Positions 7,820 to 15,247 of a DNA stretch of 64,000 nucleotides are shown here, piece after piece. Under the pieces are notes generated by a model. That model did no database searches. It had not been told where the DNA came from and was given only the letters and a program-made list of their open reading frames with translations. The stretch is from Dactylosporangium sp. AC04546 (lineage in GTDB: Bacteria > Actinomycetota > Actinomycetes > Mycobacteriales > Micromonosporaceae): the NCBI RefSeq assembly GCF_022095675.1, contig NZ_JAHYSG010000009.1, positions 118,229 to 182,228 of the forward strand, read 5' to 3'. Both the position numbers and the translations under genes were made by a program. Position 1 is the stretch's first letter. Each line of letters begins with the position of its first letter.

Positions 7820-9912
7820 TGCGAGCTGATCTCGACCTGCTCTTCTCACCCCGGTCCGTGGCGATCGTCGGCGCGTCGTCGAACCCGGATCGGCTCACCG
7901 GGCGGCCGCTGCACATCCTGCGCCGGCACGGTTTCTCCGGGGACGTCAACGTCGTGCATCCACGCGAGGCGGAGATCGACGGTGTCCGGGCGTACCCGTC
8001 GGTGGCTGACCTGCCGGCGGCGCCGGACGTGCTGCTCGTGATGGTACGGGCCGGCCTCGTGCCCGGCGTTGCGCGGGCGGCGGGGGAGAAGGGGGTGAAG
8101 CACCTCGCCATCCTCAGCTCCGGCTTCGAGGAGACGGACGAGGGTGCCGGCCTCTCGGCGGAGCTCAGCGACATCGCCGCCACCTACGGCATGGGGGTGG
8201 TCGGGCCGAACAGTGAAGGGTTCTGGCACCTGCCGGGCAAGGCCATCCTCACCTTCGGCAGCGCCGCGATGCGCGACGACCTCGTCTCCGGCCCGGTCGC
8301 GGTGCTCAGCCAGAGCGGCAGCATAGGCGCCTCCATCATGCGCAACCTGAACGACGTCGGGGTGGGCGCCGACATCTTCGTCAGCGTGGGCAACGAGACG
8401 GTGCTCGGCGTCGCCGACTACCTCTCCTGGATCGCCGCGCGTGGATCGGTGCGGGTAGTGGCGTGCTTCCTCGAAGGACTGAAGGACGGCCGCACATTCC
8501 TGGAGGCGGCCTCCGCGGCCCGGGCCGCGGGCATCGCCGTCGTCGTGCTCAAGGCGGGGGCATCGGAGCAGGGCAAGGCGGCGAGCGCGTCGCACACCGG
8601 GAAGATCTCCACGTCCGCCGCCATCTACGACGCGCTGTTCGACCAGGCGGGCGTGATCCAGGTGGAGTCGGTGGAGCAGCTCGCCCAGGCGGCGGCGACG
8701 TTGAGCCGGGGCCGGTTGCGTGATGGCGGCAAGGGCGCCGGGCTCACCGTCATCGGCCTGTCCGGCGGCAGCCGGAGCATCATCGCCGACGCGGCCAGCG
8801 ACCGGGGCATCCCGCTCGCCGAGCTCGCCGAGGAGACCACCGCCTCGCTGAGCGAGTTCATCCCGCATTTCGGCGTCGCCACCAACCCTGTCGACCCCAC
8901 CGGCCAGGTGATCAGCGACCCGGCGCTGTTCCCGCGGACGATCCGGACCCTCGCCGCCGACCCGAGCACGCTGGCGCTGCTGGTGCAGTACGGCAACGGC
9001 GGCACCCACCTGTTGCGCAGGCATCTGCCGGCGCTCGGCGAGGCGGTTCGCGAGCAGCGTGTGCAGGTGGTCGTGAGCTGCCTGCTCGACCAGCTCGCCG
9101 CGGACGATCCGCTGCGGCGGGAGCTCACCGCGGCCGGGGTGGGCTACGTGCACGACCCGGTCGCCGCGGTGAGCACGGTGGCCCCGTTGTTCCGCAGCGC
9201 CGCGACGGCCGTTCTCGACGTGCTCGAGCCGGTCGGCGACGAGCGCACGCCGGGCGTCGTGGGGTCGTGGGACGACGTCGTCGCGATGCTCGCCGGTGCC
9301 GGGATCCGCGCGCCCCGCGAGGTGGTCGTCGAGGCCGGCGCGGGCCCGGGCCGGATCGGCGCCGCGCTCGCGGCCGCAGGTCTCCATGCACCGCTGGTGG
9401 TGAAGCCATCGCCGGACGACGTCCAGCACAAGTCGGACCTCGGCCTGGTGTTCCTGCGGCTGGACAGCGCCGAGGCGGTGCACGCCGCGGTCGCCGAGAT
9501 CGCTGCCGTGCTCGGCCCAGGCACGCGCGTCGTGGTCCAGGAAATGGTGGCCTCCGACACCGAGGTACTGGTGGTCCTCCGCCAGGACCCAGACTTCGGG
9601 CCGGTGCTCGGCCTCGGGCTGGGCGGGTTCTTCATCGAGTTGATCGGCGAGATGACCTACGTGTCGCTCCCCGCGTCAGAGGCCCAGTTGCGCCGCGCCA
9701 TTGAGCGGACGAAGCTCGGCCGGCTGTTGCGCGGCTATCGCGGCCGCCCACCGGTCGACCTCGACCCGTTGGTCGCGCGCCTGGCGGCGCTGGGAAATCG
9801 GTTCGCCACGATGGCCACACCGCCGCGGCTCGTCGAGCTCAACCCGGTCCTGGTCCTCGACTCCGGCGAGCTCGTTGCCATCGACTCGCTCGTGGAGCGA
9901 GGGACGCGATGA
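7819..9912 (+). CDS. ADP-forming acyl-CoA synthetase (fused CoA-binding and ATP-grasp subunits)
   Basis: This 697-residue protein joins the alpha and beta parts of acetate-CoA ligase (ADP-forming). Residues 5-100 form the CoA-binding Rossmann domain (VAIVGASSNP), about 150-290 the ligase-CoA domain with the phospho-histidine motif ASHTGK (His259), and about 480-697 the ATP-grasp domain with VVKPSPDDVQHKSDLG. It could make acyl-CoA from acid, ATP and CoA, or recover ATP from an acyl-CoA product. The start overlaps the CoA-transferase stop and its own stop overlaps the next CoA-transferase, so the three are translationally coupled. Size and domain order match archaeal and actinobacterial fused ACD proteins. 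The substrate is not known. Confidence 0.9.
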   Translation: MRADLDLLFSPRSVAIVGASSNPDRLTGRPLHILRRHGFSGDVNVVHPREAEIDGVRAYPSVADLPAAPDVLLVMVRAGLVPGVARAAGEKGVKHLAILSSGFEETDEGAGLSAELSDIAATYGMGVVGPNSEGFWHLPGKAILTFGSAAMRDDLVSGPVAVLSQSGSIGASIMRNLNDVGVGADIFVSVGNETVLGVADYLSWIAARGSVRVVACFLEGLKDGRTFLEAASAARAAGIAVVVLKAGASEQGKAASASHTGKISTSAAIYDALFDQAGVIQVESVEQLAQAAATLSRGRLRDGGKGAGLTVIGLSGGSRSIIADAASDRGIPLAELAEETTASLSEFIPHFGVATNPVDPTGQVISDPALFPRTIRTLAADPSTLALLVQYGNGGTHLLRRHLPALGEAVREQRVQVVVSCLLDQLAADDPLRRELTAAGVGYVHDPVAAVSTVAPLFRSAATAVLDVLEPVGDERTPGVVGSWDDVVAMLAGAGIRAPREVVVEAGAGPGRIGAALAAAGLHAPLVVKPSPDDVQHKSDLGLVFLRLDSAEAVHAAVAEIAAVLGPGTRVVVQEMVASDTEVLVVLRQDPDFGPVLGLGLGGFFIELIGEMTYVSLPASEAQLRRAIERTKLGRLLRGYRGRPPVDLDPLVARLAALGNRFATMATPPRLVELNPVLVLDSGELVAIDSLVERGTR

Positions 9913-11102
9913 GCGAGGGGCCGCTGGACGGCGTCCGGGTCCTGTGCGTGGACAACTACCTCGCCGGCAACTACGGCGCGATGCTTCTGGCGCTGCATGG
10001 TGCTGACGTCGTCAAGGTGGAGACGCGGTCCGGAGAGGCCATGCGCGGCAGCCGGCCGCTGATCCGCGCCGGCGTGGACGAGGAGTGGAGCCACTTCGCG
10101 CTGCGCATGATGCGCGGCAAGGGATCCATCGCGCTCGACATCGACGGGACCGCGGACGACCGCGCGGCCTTCGAGGGTCTGGTGCGTCGCGCCGACGTGT
10201 TCTGGACCAACCTGCGGCCGCCGTCGGCGGTCCGCCGAAAGGTCGACGCCGCGACCCTGATGGACCTCAATCCCCGGCTGGTCTATGTCGCGGTCACCGG
10301 GTTCGGCCTGCCGGAGAACGGCGAGGGCGAGTACTCGGGCATGCCCGCGTTCGACATCCTCGTCCAGGGGCTCGCCGGGCTGCTCGACCGCAACGCCGAC
10401 GAACAGGGCCGGCCGACGTACAACGGCCTGCCGGTCGCGGACCAGGTGACCAGCCTCTACGGCGCCTTCGGCGCGCTCCTCGGCCTTCAGCAGCGCGATC
10501 GTACGGGCGCCGGCTGCGTGGTCGACGTGCCCATGTTCGACTCGATGGTCTCGCTCAACGAGAAGGCCATCAGCATGTACGGGATGCTCGGCGAGGTCCC
10601 ACCGCCCCGGCTCTCGGCGACCACGGCGCCGTTCGGTCTGTACCGGGCCGCCGATGGGTGGGTGTGCGTCGCGGTGGGCAGCGACGCGGTGTGGCGCCGG
10701 TTCTGCGCGGCGGTGGGCGGGTACATCGGTCGGCCCGGCCTCGCCGACGACGAGTCGTTGCGGATCGGGACGGAGCGCGTCCGGCGGCTCGACGAGGTGA
10801 CTGCCGTCGTCGAGGCGTTCACCCGGGAGCGGGTGGCGGCCGACGTGGTGGAGTTCCTCATCGCGCACGACGTGCCGGCCGGGCTGCCGCTCGAGGTCGA
10901 CCGCCTGATGGGCACCGCACAGGTGGAGAAGCGGGGCATCGTCCGTCGGCTCACGCTCGATTCGGGTGTGGCGGTTCCGGTGGTGATGAGCCCGGTCTCG
11001 ATCAGCGGTGCCCAGCAGCAGGTCGACCTGCCGCCGCACCTCGACGAGGACCGGGACCGGCTGCTGGACGGCTGGCGCCCACGGAGTCAACAGTCACGTT
11101 GA
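9909..11102 (+). CDS. Class III CoA-transferase 2
   Basis: This 397-residue CaiB/BaiF-family protein has the N-terminal GVRVLCVDNYLAGNYGAMLL segment, the KGSIALDID segment near residue 75 and the catalytic region MPAFDILVQG with Asp149. The ATG overlaps the previous stop (ATGA). Its N-terminus departs from the common DLT pattern (CVDNYLAGNY), so it belongs to a different subgroup from the first transferase. The end of the coding region is overlapped by an operator-promoter for the acyl-CoA dehydrogenase operon. It probably supplies a CoA-ester for the same pathway; the acid pair is unknown. Confidence 0.9.
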   Translation: MSEGPLDGVRVLCVDNYLAGNYGAMLLALHGADVVKVETRSGEAMRGSRPLIRAGVDEEWSHFALRMMRGKGSIALDIDGTADDRAAFEGLVRRADVFWTNLRPPSAVRRKVDAATLMDLNPRLVYVAVTGFGLPENGEGEYSGMPAFDILVQGLAGLLDRNADEQGRPTYNGLPVADQVTSLYGAFGALLGLQQRDRTGAGCVVDVPMFDSMVSLNEKAISMYGMLGEVPPPRLSATTAPFGLYRAADGWVCVAVGSDAVWRRFCAAVGGYIGRPGLADDESLRIGTERVRRLDEVTAVVEAFTRERVAADVVEFLIAHDVPAGLPLEVDRLMGTAQVEKRGIVRRLTLDSGVAVPVVMSPVSISGAQQQVDLPPHLDEDRDRLLDGWRPRSQQSR

Positions 11103-11127
11103 CTTGCTGTCAACACAGGCGTTAAAT
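11085..11127 (+). promoter_or_regulatory. Promoter with GTCAAC/GTTGAC operator upstream of the acyl-CoA dehydrogenase operon
   Basis: AGTCAAC (11085-11091), six bases and GTTGACT (11098-11104) form a perfect seven-base inverted repeat. The right arm carries the -35 box TTGACT (11099-11104), and TTAAAT (11122-11127) follows after exactly 17 bases as a -10 box. A third half-site GTCAACACA begins at 11109, inside the spacer. The layout repeats that at 3704-3759, so one regulator probably controls both units, most simply as a repressor that blocks polymerase. Confidence 0.65.
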
Positions 11128-11162
11128 TGTTGGCACTGCTAACGATGAACGAGGTGGATCGC

Positions 11163-12344
11163 ATGTCGTTGCACGACTTCACGGTGCGCGGTGAGATTCG
11201 GGAACTGGCCACCGTGATCGGTGAGTTCGTCCAGAGGGAGATCCGGCCGCGCGAGCAGGCGCTCGCGCCGGACGCGCGATGCCTGCCGGACGAGGACGTC
11301 GCGGCCCTCCAGAAGCTCGCCCGTGCCGCCGGCTTCTGGAACCTCGCGGCCCCGGCCGCCCTCGGCGGTGGCGGGCTCGGCGCGTTCGACATGGCCATCG
11401 TCGACGAGCAGGCCGCCAAGCACACGTTCTGCTTCCCGATCGTCGGCAACGGCGCATTCGGCTACCCGCCGCCGTCGATCCTGTACGGCGCCAGCAAGAA
11501 GCAGATCGACGAGTACGTCATCCCGACCCTCGAGGAAGGGTGGCGTTCCTTCAACGCGATCACGGAGGAGGGCAGCGGGTCCGACCCGGCGCGCTCGATC
11601 CGCACGACCGCCGAGAAGAAGGGCGGCAAGTACGTCCTCAACGGACGGAAGATGTGGATCACGCACGCCGACAAGGCCCGCTACGGCGTGGTCTACGCGC
11701 GCACGAACGTCAACAAGGGCCGCGACGGCATCAGTGCGTTCATCGTGGACAAGGACACGCCAGGCCTCACCGTCCGGCCGATTCCGGTGATCCGCGACCT
11801 GTGGACCAACGAGGTCACCTTCGACAACGTGGAGATCCCGGCCGATCGGCTCGTCGGCGAGGAGGGGGAAGGGTTCGCGATCGCCCAGCGGTTCCTGGGC
11901 AAGTTCCGGGTGCATTTCGCGACGACCGCCATCGCCGTCGGGGAGGAGTCGATGCGGCTCGCCGCCGAGTTCGTCAAGGGCCGCGAGTCGTTCGGCCTTC
12001 CGTTCGCCCAGCGCCAGGGCGTCCAGTTCGCGCTCGCCGATGCGCACGTCAAGCTCAAGGCGGCGCGGTGGCTCACCTGGGAGGCGGCCCGCAAGCACGA
12101 CAGCGGGGAGAACGTCCGCATCGAGTCGTCGATCGCGAAGCTCTACGCGACCGAGGCGTGCTTCGACGTCGTCGACTCGATGATGCAGCTCATGGGCGGG
12201 ATGGGGCTGGCCAAGGAGATGCCGCTCGAGCACTGGTTCCGCGACCTGCGGGTGGCTCGTGTGGTCGAAGGCCCGTCGGACATCCACCGCTTCGTGCTCG
12301 CCCGGGAGATCCTGGGCAGCGCCGCCCTGCCGAGGCGCGCATGA
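11163..12344 (+). CDS. Acyl-CoA dehydrogenase
   Basis: This 393-residue FAD flavoprotein should introduce an alpha,beta double bond into an acyl-CoA and pass electrons to ETF. The N-terminal helical domain, the FAD/substrate segment NAITEEGSGSDPARS near residues 130-145, the beta-domain WITHADKARYGVVYART, and the C-terminal region VVEGPSDIHRFVLAREI are present. Glu369 in EGPSDIHR stands where the catalytic base of medium-chain enzymes lies. The ATG at 11163 is favoured by GAGGTGG six bases upstream; upstream TTG and ATG starts exist. It is followed by overlapping hydratase and SDR genes. An AliB-like role on an alicyclic carboxyl-CoA is inferred from gene order. Confidence 0.9.
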   Translation: MSLHDFTVRGEIRELATVIGEFVQREIRPREQALAPDARCLPDEDVAALQKLARAAGFWNLAAPAALGGGGLGAFDMAIVDEQAAKHTFCFPIVGNGAFGYPPPSILYGASKKQIDEYVIPTLEEGWRSFNAITEEGSGSDPARSIRTTAEKKGGKYVLNGRKMWITHADKARYGVVYARTNVNKGRDGISAFIVDKDTPGLTVRPIPVIRDLWTNEVTFDNVEIPADRLVGEEGEGFAIAQRFLGKFRVHFATTAIAVGEESMRLAAEFVKGRESFGLPFAQRQGVQFALADAHVKLKAARWLTWEAARKHDSGENVRIESSIAKLYATEACFDVVDSMMQLMGGMGLAKEMPLEHWFRDLRVARVVEGPSDIHRFVLAREILGSAALPRRA

Positions 12345-13117
12345 GCGACATCCTGCTCGTCGACGACAGCGAACCGGGCATTCGGGTGCTCACCCTCAAC
12401 CGCCCGCAACGGCTCAACGCGCTCAACGGCGAACTGGTCATACGGCTGCTCGAGGTGCTCGACGACTGCGAGGCCGCCGGCCCACGGCTGCGGGTCGTGG
12501 TGCTCAAGGGCGCGGGCCGGGCGTTCTGCGCCGGTGCCGACCTCAAGTGGCTGGCCGAGGGGACGCTGGCGGACCATGCCGCGCACGGCGTCTTCCACGA
12601 CAACCTCAACGCCCTGTGCAACCGGCTGGAGTTGCTGCCGCAGGTCGTGGTCGGGCAGATCCACGGCTACGCGCTGGCCGGTGGACTCGAGGTGGCGCTG
12701 TGCTGCGACATGCTGACGGTCTCGGACGATGCCCAGCTCGGCGACGAGCACATCCGCCGCAACCTCATTCCGGGCGGTGGCGGTTCCCAGCGACTGCCGC
12801 GCAAGGTCGGCCTCGCGCGCGGCCTCAACATGCTGCTGACCGGTAGGCGCCTGAGCGGGCCGGAAGCGGTGTCGTGGGGGCTCGCGTGCCAGTCGGCACC
12901 GGCCGCCGAGCTCGACCAGGTGACGATGGACCTGGCCCGGGGCATGGCGGGCGCCGACGGCCACGCGCTGGCCACCATGAAGACCATCGTGCGGCGCGGC
13001 ATCGAGATGCCGCTGGCGGACGGGCTCTGGCTGGAGCTGTACCAGCAGCAGCGCTATCGCGCCAAGTCCGGCGCCATGGACAAGGGTGTCTCCGACTTCG
13101 CGGCGGACCGGTCATGA
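12341..13117 (+). CDS. Enoyl-CoA hydratase/isomerase family protein (BadK position)
   Basis: This 258-residue crotonase-fold protein has the oxyanion-hole segments AFCAGADLKWL near 63-73 and GYALAGGLEVALCCD near 108-122. The first catalytic glutamate of hydratases is present in GGLEVAL. At the place of the second, the sequence reads GDEH, so histidine aligns with the usual proton-donor glutamate and glutamate is one position earlier. The start overlaps the dehydrogenase stop (ATGA) and the stop overlaps the SDR start. By context it would hydrate the ring or chain double bond formed by the dehydrogenase. The altered acid residue leaves isomerase or another crotonase activity open. Confidence 0.87.
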   Translation: MSDILLVDDSEPGIRVLTLNRPQRLNALNGELVIRLLEVLDDCEAAGPRLRVVVLKGAGRAFCAGADLKWLAEGTLADHAAHGVFHDNLNALCNRLELLPQVVVGQIHGYALAGGLEVALCCDMLTVSDDAQLGDEHIRRNLIPGGGGSQRLPRKVGLARGLNMLLTGRRLSGPEAVSWGLACQSAPAAELDQVTMDLARGMAGADGHALATMKTIVRRGIEMPLADGLWLELYQQQRYRAKSGAMDKGVSDFAADRS

Positions 13118-13869
13118 TCGACCTCAGCGGCCGGACCGCCGTCGTCACCGGTGGCGCCTCCAACATCGGCCGCGGCATCACCTTGCGACTGGCGTGCCAG
13201 GGCGCCCGCGTGGTCATCCTTGACCGCGACATCGAGCAGGCCGAGAAGACCGCCGCGGACGCGGACGGCGAGGTGACGGCTGTCCGTGCCGACCTCCTGG
13301 ACGTTGATTCGCTCCGGGCGGTGACCGACGGGCTGGCCGCCGACATCCTGGTGAACAACGCCGGATGGGTGAACACCGTCGGGTTCCTCGACAAAGACCC
13401 TGCTGAGATCGACCTCGAGGTCCGCCTCAACCTGCTCGGCCCGCTACGGCTCACCCAGATGCTGCTGCCCGGCATGGTGGCGCGCGGCTGGGGACGGGTG
13501 GTCAGCGTCGCCTCCGAGGCGGGGCGGGCGGGCCAGCGCGGGCAGGTGGCCTACGGCGCGGCCAAGGGCGGGATCCTCGGGATGACCCGGTCACTGTCGC
13601 ATGAGGTCGGCCGGTACGGGGTCACCGTGAACGCTGTCTCACCGGCCATGACGATCCCCGAGTCCGGCGACGACGTCGGCGCCGGCAGCATGCAACGGGT
13701 CCGCGACCGGCCGCCCGAGGTGATGGCCAGGATCGTCAAGTTCTACCCCGTGGGGCGGGTCGGCCACCCGCCGGACATCGCTGCTGCCGTCGCGTTCCTG
13801 TGCTCGGACGAGGCGGGATTCATCACCGGGCAGACGCTGCCGGTCAACGGCGGGTTCGTGACCACCTAG
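13114..13869 (+). CDS. SDR dehydrogenase resembling 2-hydroxycyclohexanecarboxyl-CoA dehydrogenase (BadH)
   Basis: This 251-residue classical SDR should oxidise a 3-hydroxyacyl-CoA (or ring 2-hydroxy-carboxyl-CoA) to the keto form with NAD(P). The cofactor motif VVTGGASNIGRG is at residues 10-21, DILVNNAGW near 78-86, and the catalytic pair is Tyr147/Lys151 (YGAAKGG). The VNNAGW, LPGMV and KGG segments recall R. palustris BadH as I remember it. The ATG overlaps the hydratase stop. The next gene is a MenB/BadI-like crotonase, which would open a 2-keto ring. Fold and activity class are certain; the substrate is inferred. Confidence 0.9.
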   Translation: MIDLSGRTAVVTGGASNIGRGITLRLACQGARVVILDRDIEQAEKTAADADGEVTAVRADLLDVDSLRAVTDGLAADILVNNAGWVNTVGFLDKDPAEIDLEVRLNLLGPLRLTQMLLPGMVARGWGRVVSVASEAGRAGQRGQVAYGAAKGGILGMTRSLSHEVGRYGVTVNAVSPAMTIPESGDDVGAGSMQRVRDRPPEVMARIVKFYPVGRVGHPPDIAAAVAFLCSDEAGFITGQTLPVNGGFVTT

Positions 13870-13886
13870 GACGCGGAAGGAAGCGC

Positions 13887-14744
13887 ATGAGTGAGATCAG
13901 CTGGACCGCCTGGGCGGCCGACCCGAAGGCACCGGACTTCAGCGACGTCATCTACGAGCGGTGCACCCGCTCGACGGGTGGGTCGGTTGCCCGGCTGACG
14001 ATCAACCGGCCGGACCGGATGAACTCCTTCACCAAGCACACCATGAAGGAGCTGATGGTTGCGATCGACCACGCCAACCAGGACCCCTCGGTCGGCGTGG
14101 TGGTGCTGCAGGGTGCCGGGGACCGGGCGTTCAGCAGTGGTGGGGACGTCGCCTGGGAAGCGGACCGCAGTGCCGCCGACTGGTTCTTCGACGTGCCGCC
14201 CAACCATGTCGTGCGGTTCTCCAACCAGCCGGTGATCGCGGCCGTGCGCGGGTACGCCATCGGGGGCGGCAACCATCTCGCGTACACCTGCGACATGACG
14301 ATCGCCGCGGACAACGCCGTCTTCGGCCAGATCGGCTCGCGGGTCGGCAGCCCGGCGGACGGCTACATGGTGCGGTACCTGATTCGCGTCATCGGCGCCA
14401 AGCGCGCCCGCGAGATGTGGCTCACCCGCCGGCGCATCAACGCGGTCGAGGCACTCGAGTGGGGCCTCGTCAACGCTGTCGTACCGCTGGCCGACCTCGA
14501 CACCGAGGTCCTCGTGTGGTGCGACCGGGTGCTCGACGGCAGCCCCACCTGTGTCCGCATCCTCAAGGCCGTGTTCGACCAGGAGATCGACGAGATGGCC
14601 GGCGACGTCCGCCGCACCGCCCATCTCATCCACCCCGGCTTCGGTCAGAGCGCCGAGGCGCGTGAGGCGCAACAGGCCTTCTTCGAGAAGCGGCCACCGC
14701 GCTTCTGGCCGGCACCCGACGGAGCCGGCTCCACCGCGACATGA
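13887..14744 (+). CDS. MenB/BadI-like crotonase (candidate ring-opening 2-ketoacyl-CoA hydrolase)
   Basis: This 285-residue protein is closest in motif pattern to the MenB/BadI branch rather than ordinary hydratases: FSSGGDVAW near 80-88, GGGNHLAYTCDMTIAADNAV near 123-142, GSRVGSPADGYM near 150-161, AKRAREMW near 171, and the C-terminal AFFEKRPPRF. BadI opens 2-ketocyclohexanecarboxyl-CoA to pimeloyl-CoA by a retro-Dieckmann reaction, while MenB runs the condensing reaction. No other menaquinone gene is nearby, so a hydrolytic ring opening fits better. The aspartate of the MenB segment VGSFD is shifted to SPAD here. ATG 13887 follows AAGGAAG by a short gap. Confidence 0.8.
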   Translation: MSEISWTAWAADPKAPDFSDVIYERCTRSTGGSVARLTINRPDRMNSFTKHTMKELMVAIDHANQDPSVGVVVLQGAGDRAFSSGGDVAWEADRSAADWFFDVPPNHVVRFSNQPVIAAVRGYAIGGGNHLAYTCDMTIAADNAVFGQIGSRVGSPADGYMVRYLIRVIGAKRAREMWLTRRRINAVEALEWGLVNAVVPLADLDTEVLVWCDRVLDGSPTCVRILKAVFDQEIDEMAGDVRRTAHLIHPGFGQSAEAREAQQAFFEKRPPRFWPAPDGAGSTAT

Positions 14745-14752
14745 GAGGCACC

Positions 14753-15238
14753 ATGACGAACATCACCGAACCCCAGCTGCTGGGTCGTGGGCTCACCTGG
14801 CAGGAGATGCCCGAGGGCATGCAGTTCCGCACCTCCACCCGCACCGTGACCGAGACGGACCTCGTCACGTTCATCACCTGGGCCGGCATCATCACGCCGC
14901 TGTTCACCGACGCCCGGTTCGCCCAAGAGGTGGAAGGCTACGCCGGGCGGCTCGTGCCGGGGATGGTCACCTACTGCTTCTCGGAGGGCCTGCTCGCCCA
15001 GACGGGCTTCATGCAGGGTACCGGCATCGCGATCGTGAGCACAGGCTCGCTCGAACACCGCGCACCGGTGTTCGTCGGCGACACCCTGTACTCCGTCGTC
15101 ACGGTCACCGAGTCACGGCCGTCGAGCCGGCCCGGCCGCGGAGTCGTGGCGTCCACCGTCAGCGTGCGCAACCAGCACGGCACCGAGGTGCTCAGCTACA
15201 CACCGGTGCGGCTGATGCGCAGCCGCGAACAGGCGTGA
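14753..15238 (+). CDS. MaoC-like hot-dog dehydratase, small
   Basis: This 161-residue single hot-dog domain protein resembles MaoC-type enoyl-CoA hydratases. It has the strand pattern FRTSTRTVTETDLVTFITWA near residues 24-43, the helix LVPGMVTYCFSEGLL near 67-81 and the domain end VFVGDTLYSVVTVTE. ATG 14753 follows GAGAGG by four bases; an ATG at 14741 overlapping the previous stop is an alternative. It is followed nine bases later by a two-domain relative, so the two may form a heteromeric (R)- or (S)-specific hydratase as in MaoC pairs of steroid degradation. The hydratase Asp/His pair is not obvious, so the activity is tentative. Confidence 0.75.
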   Translation: MTNITEPQLLGRGLTWQEMPEGMQFRTSTRTVTETDLVTFITWAGIITPLFTDARFAQEVEGYAGRLVPGMVTYCFSEGLLAQTGFMQGTGIAIVSTGSLEHRAPVFVGDTLYSVVTVTESRPSSRPGRGVVASTVSVRNQHGTEVLSYTPVRLMRSREQA

Positions 15239-15247
15239 GGCCCGGCC

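Noticed and set aside
7846..9483. Long open frame on the - strand opposite the ADP-forming acyl-CoA synthetase
   Set aside because: It is a mirror of GC-rich codons: rich in Arg, His and Gly, without family motifs, and fully opposite a well-supported gene.
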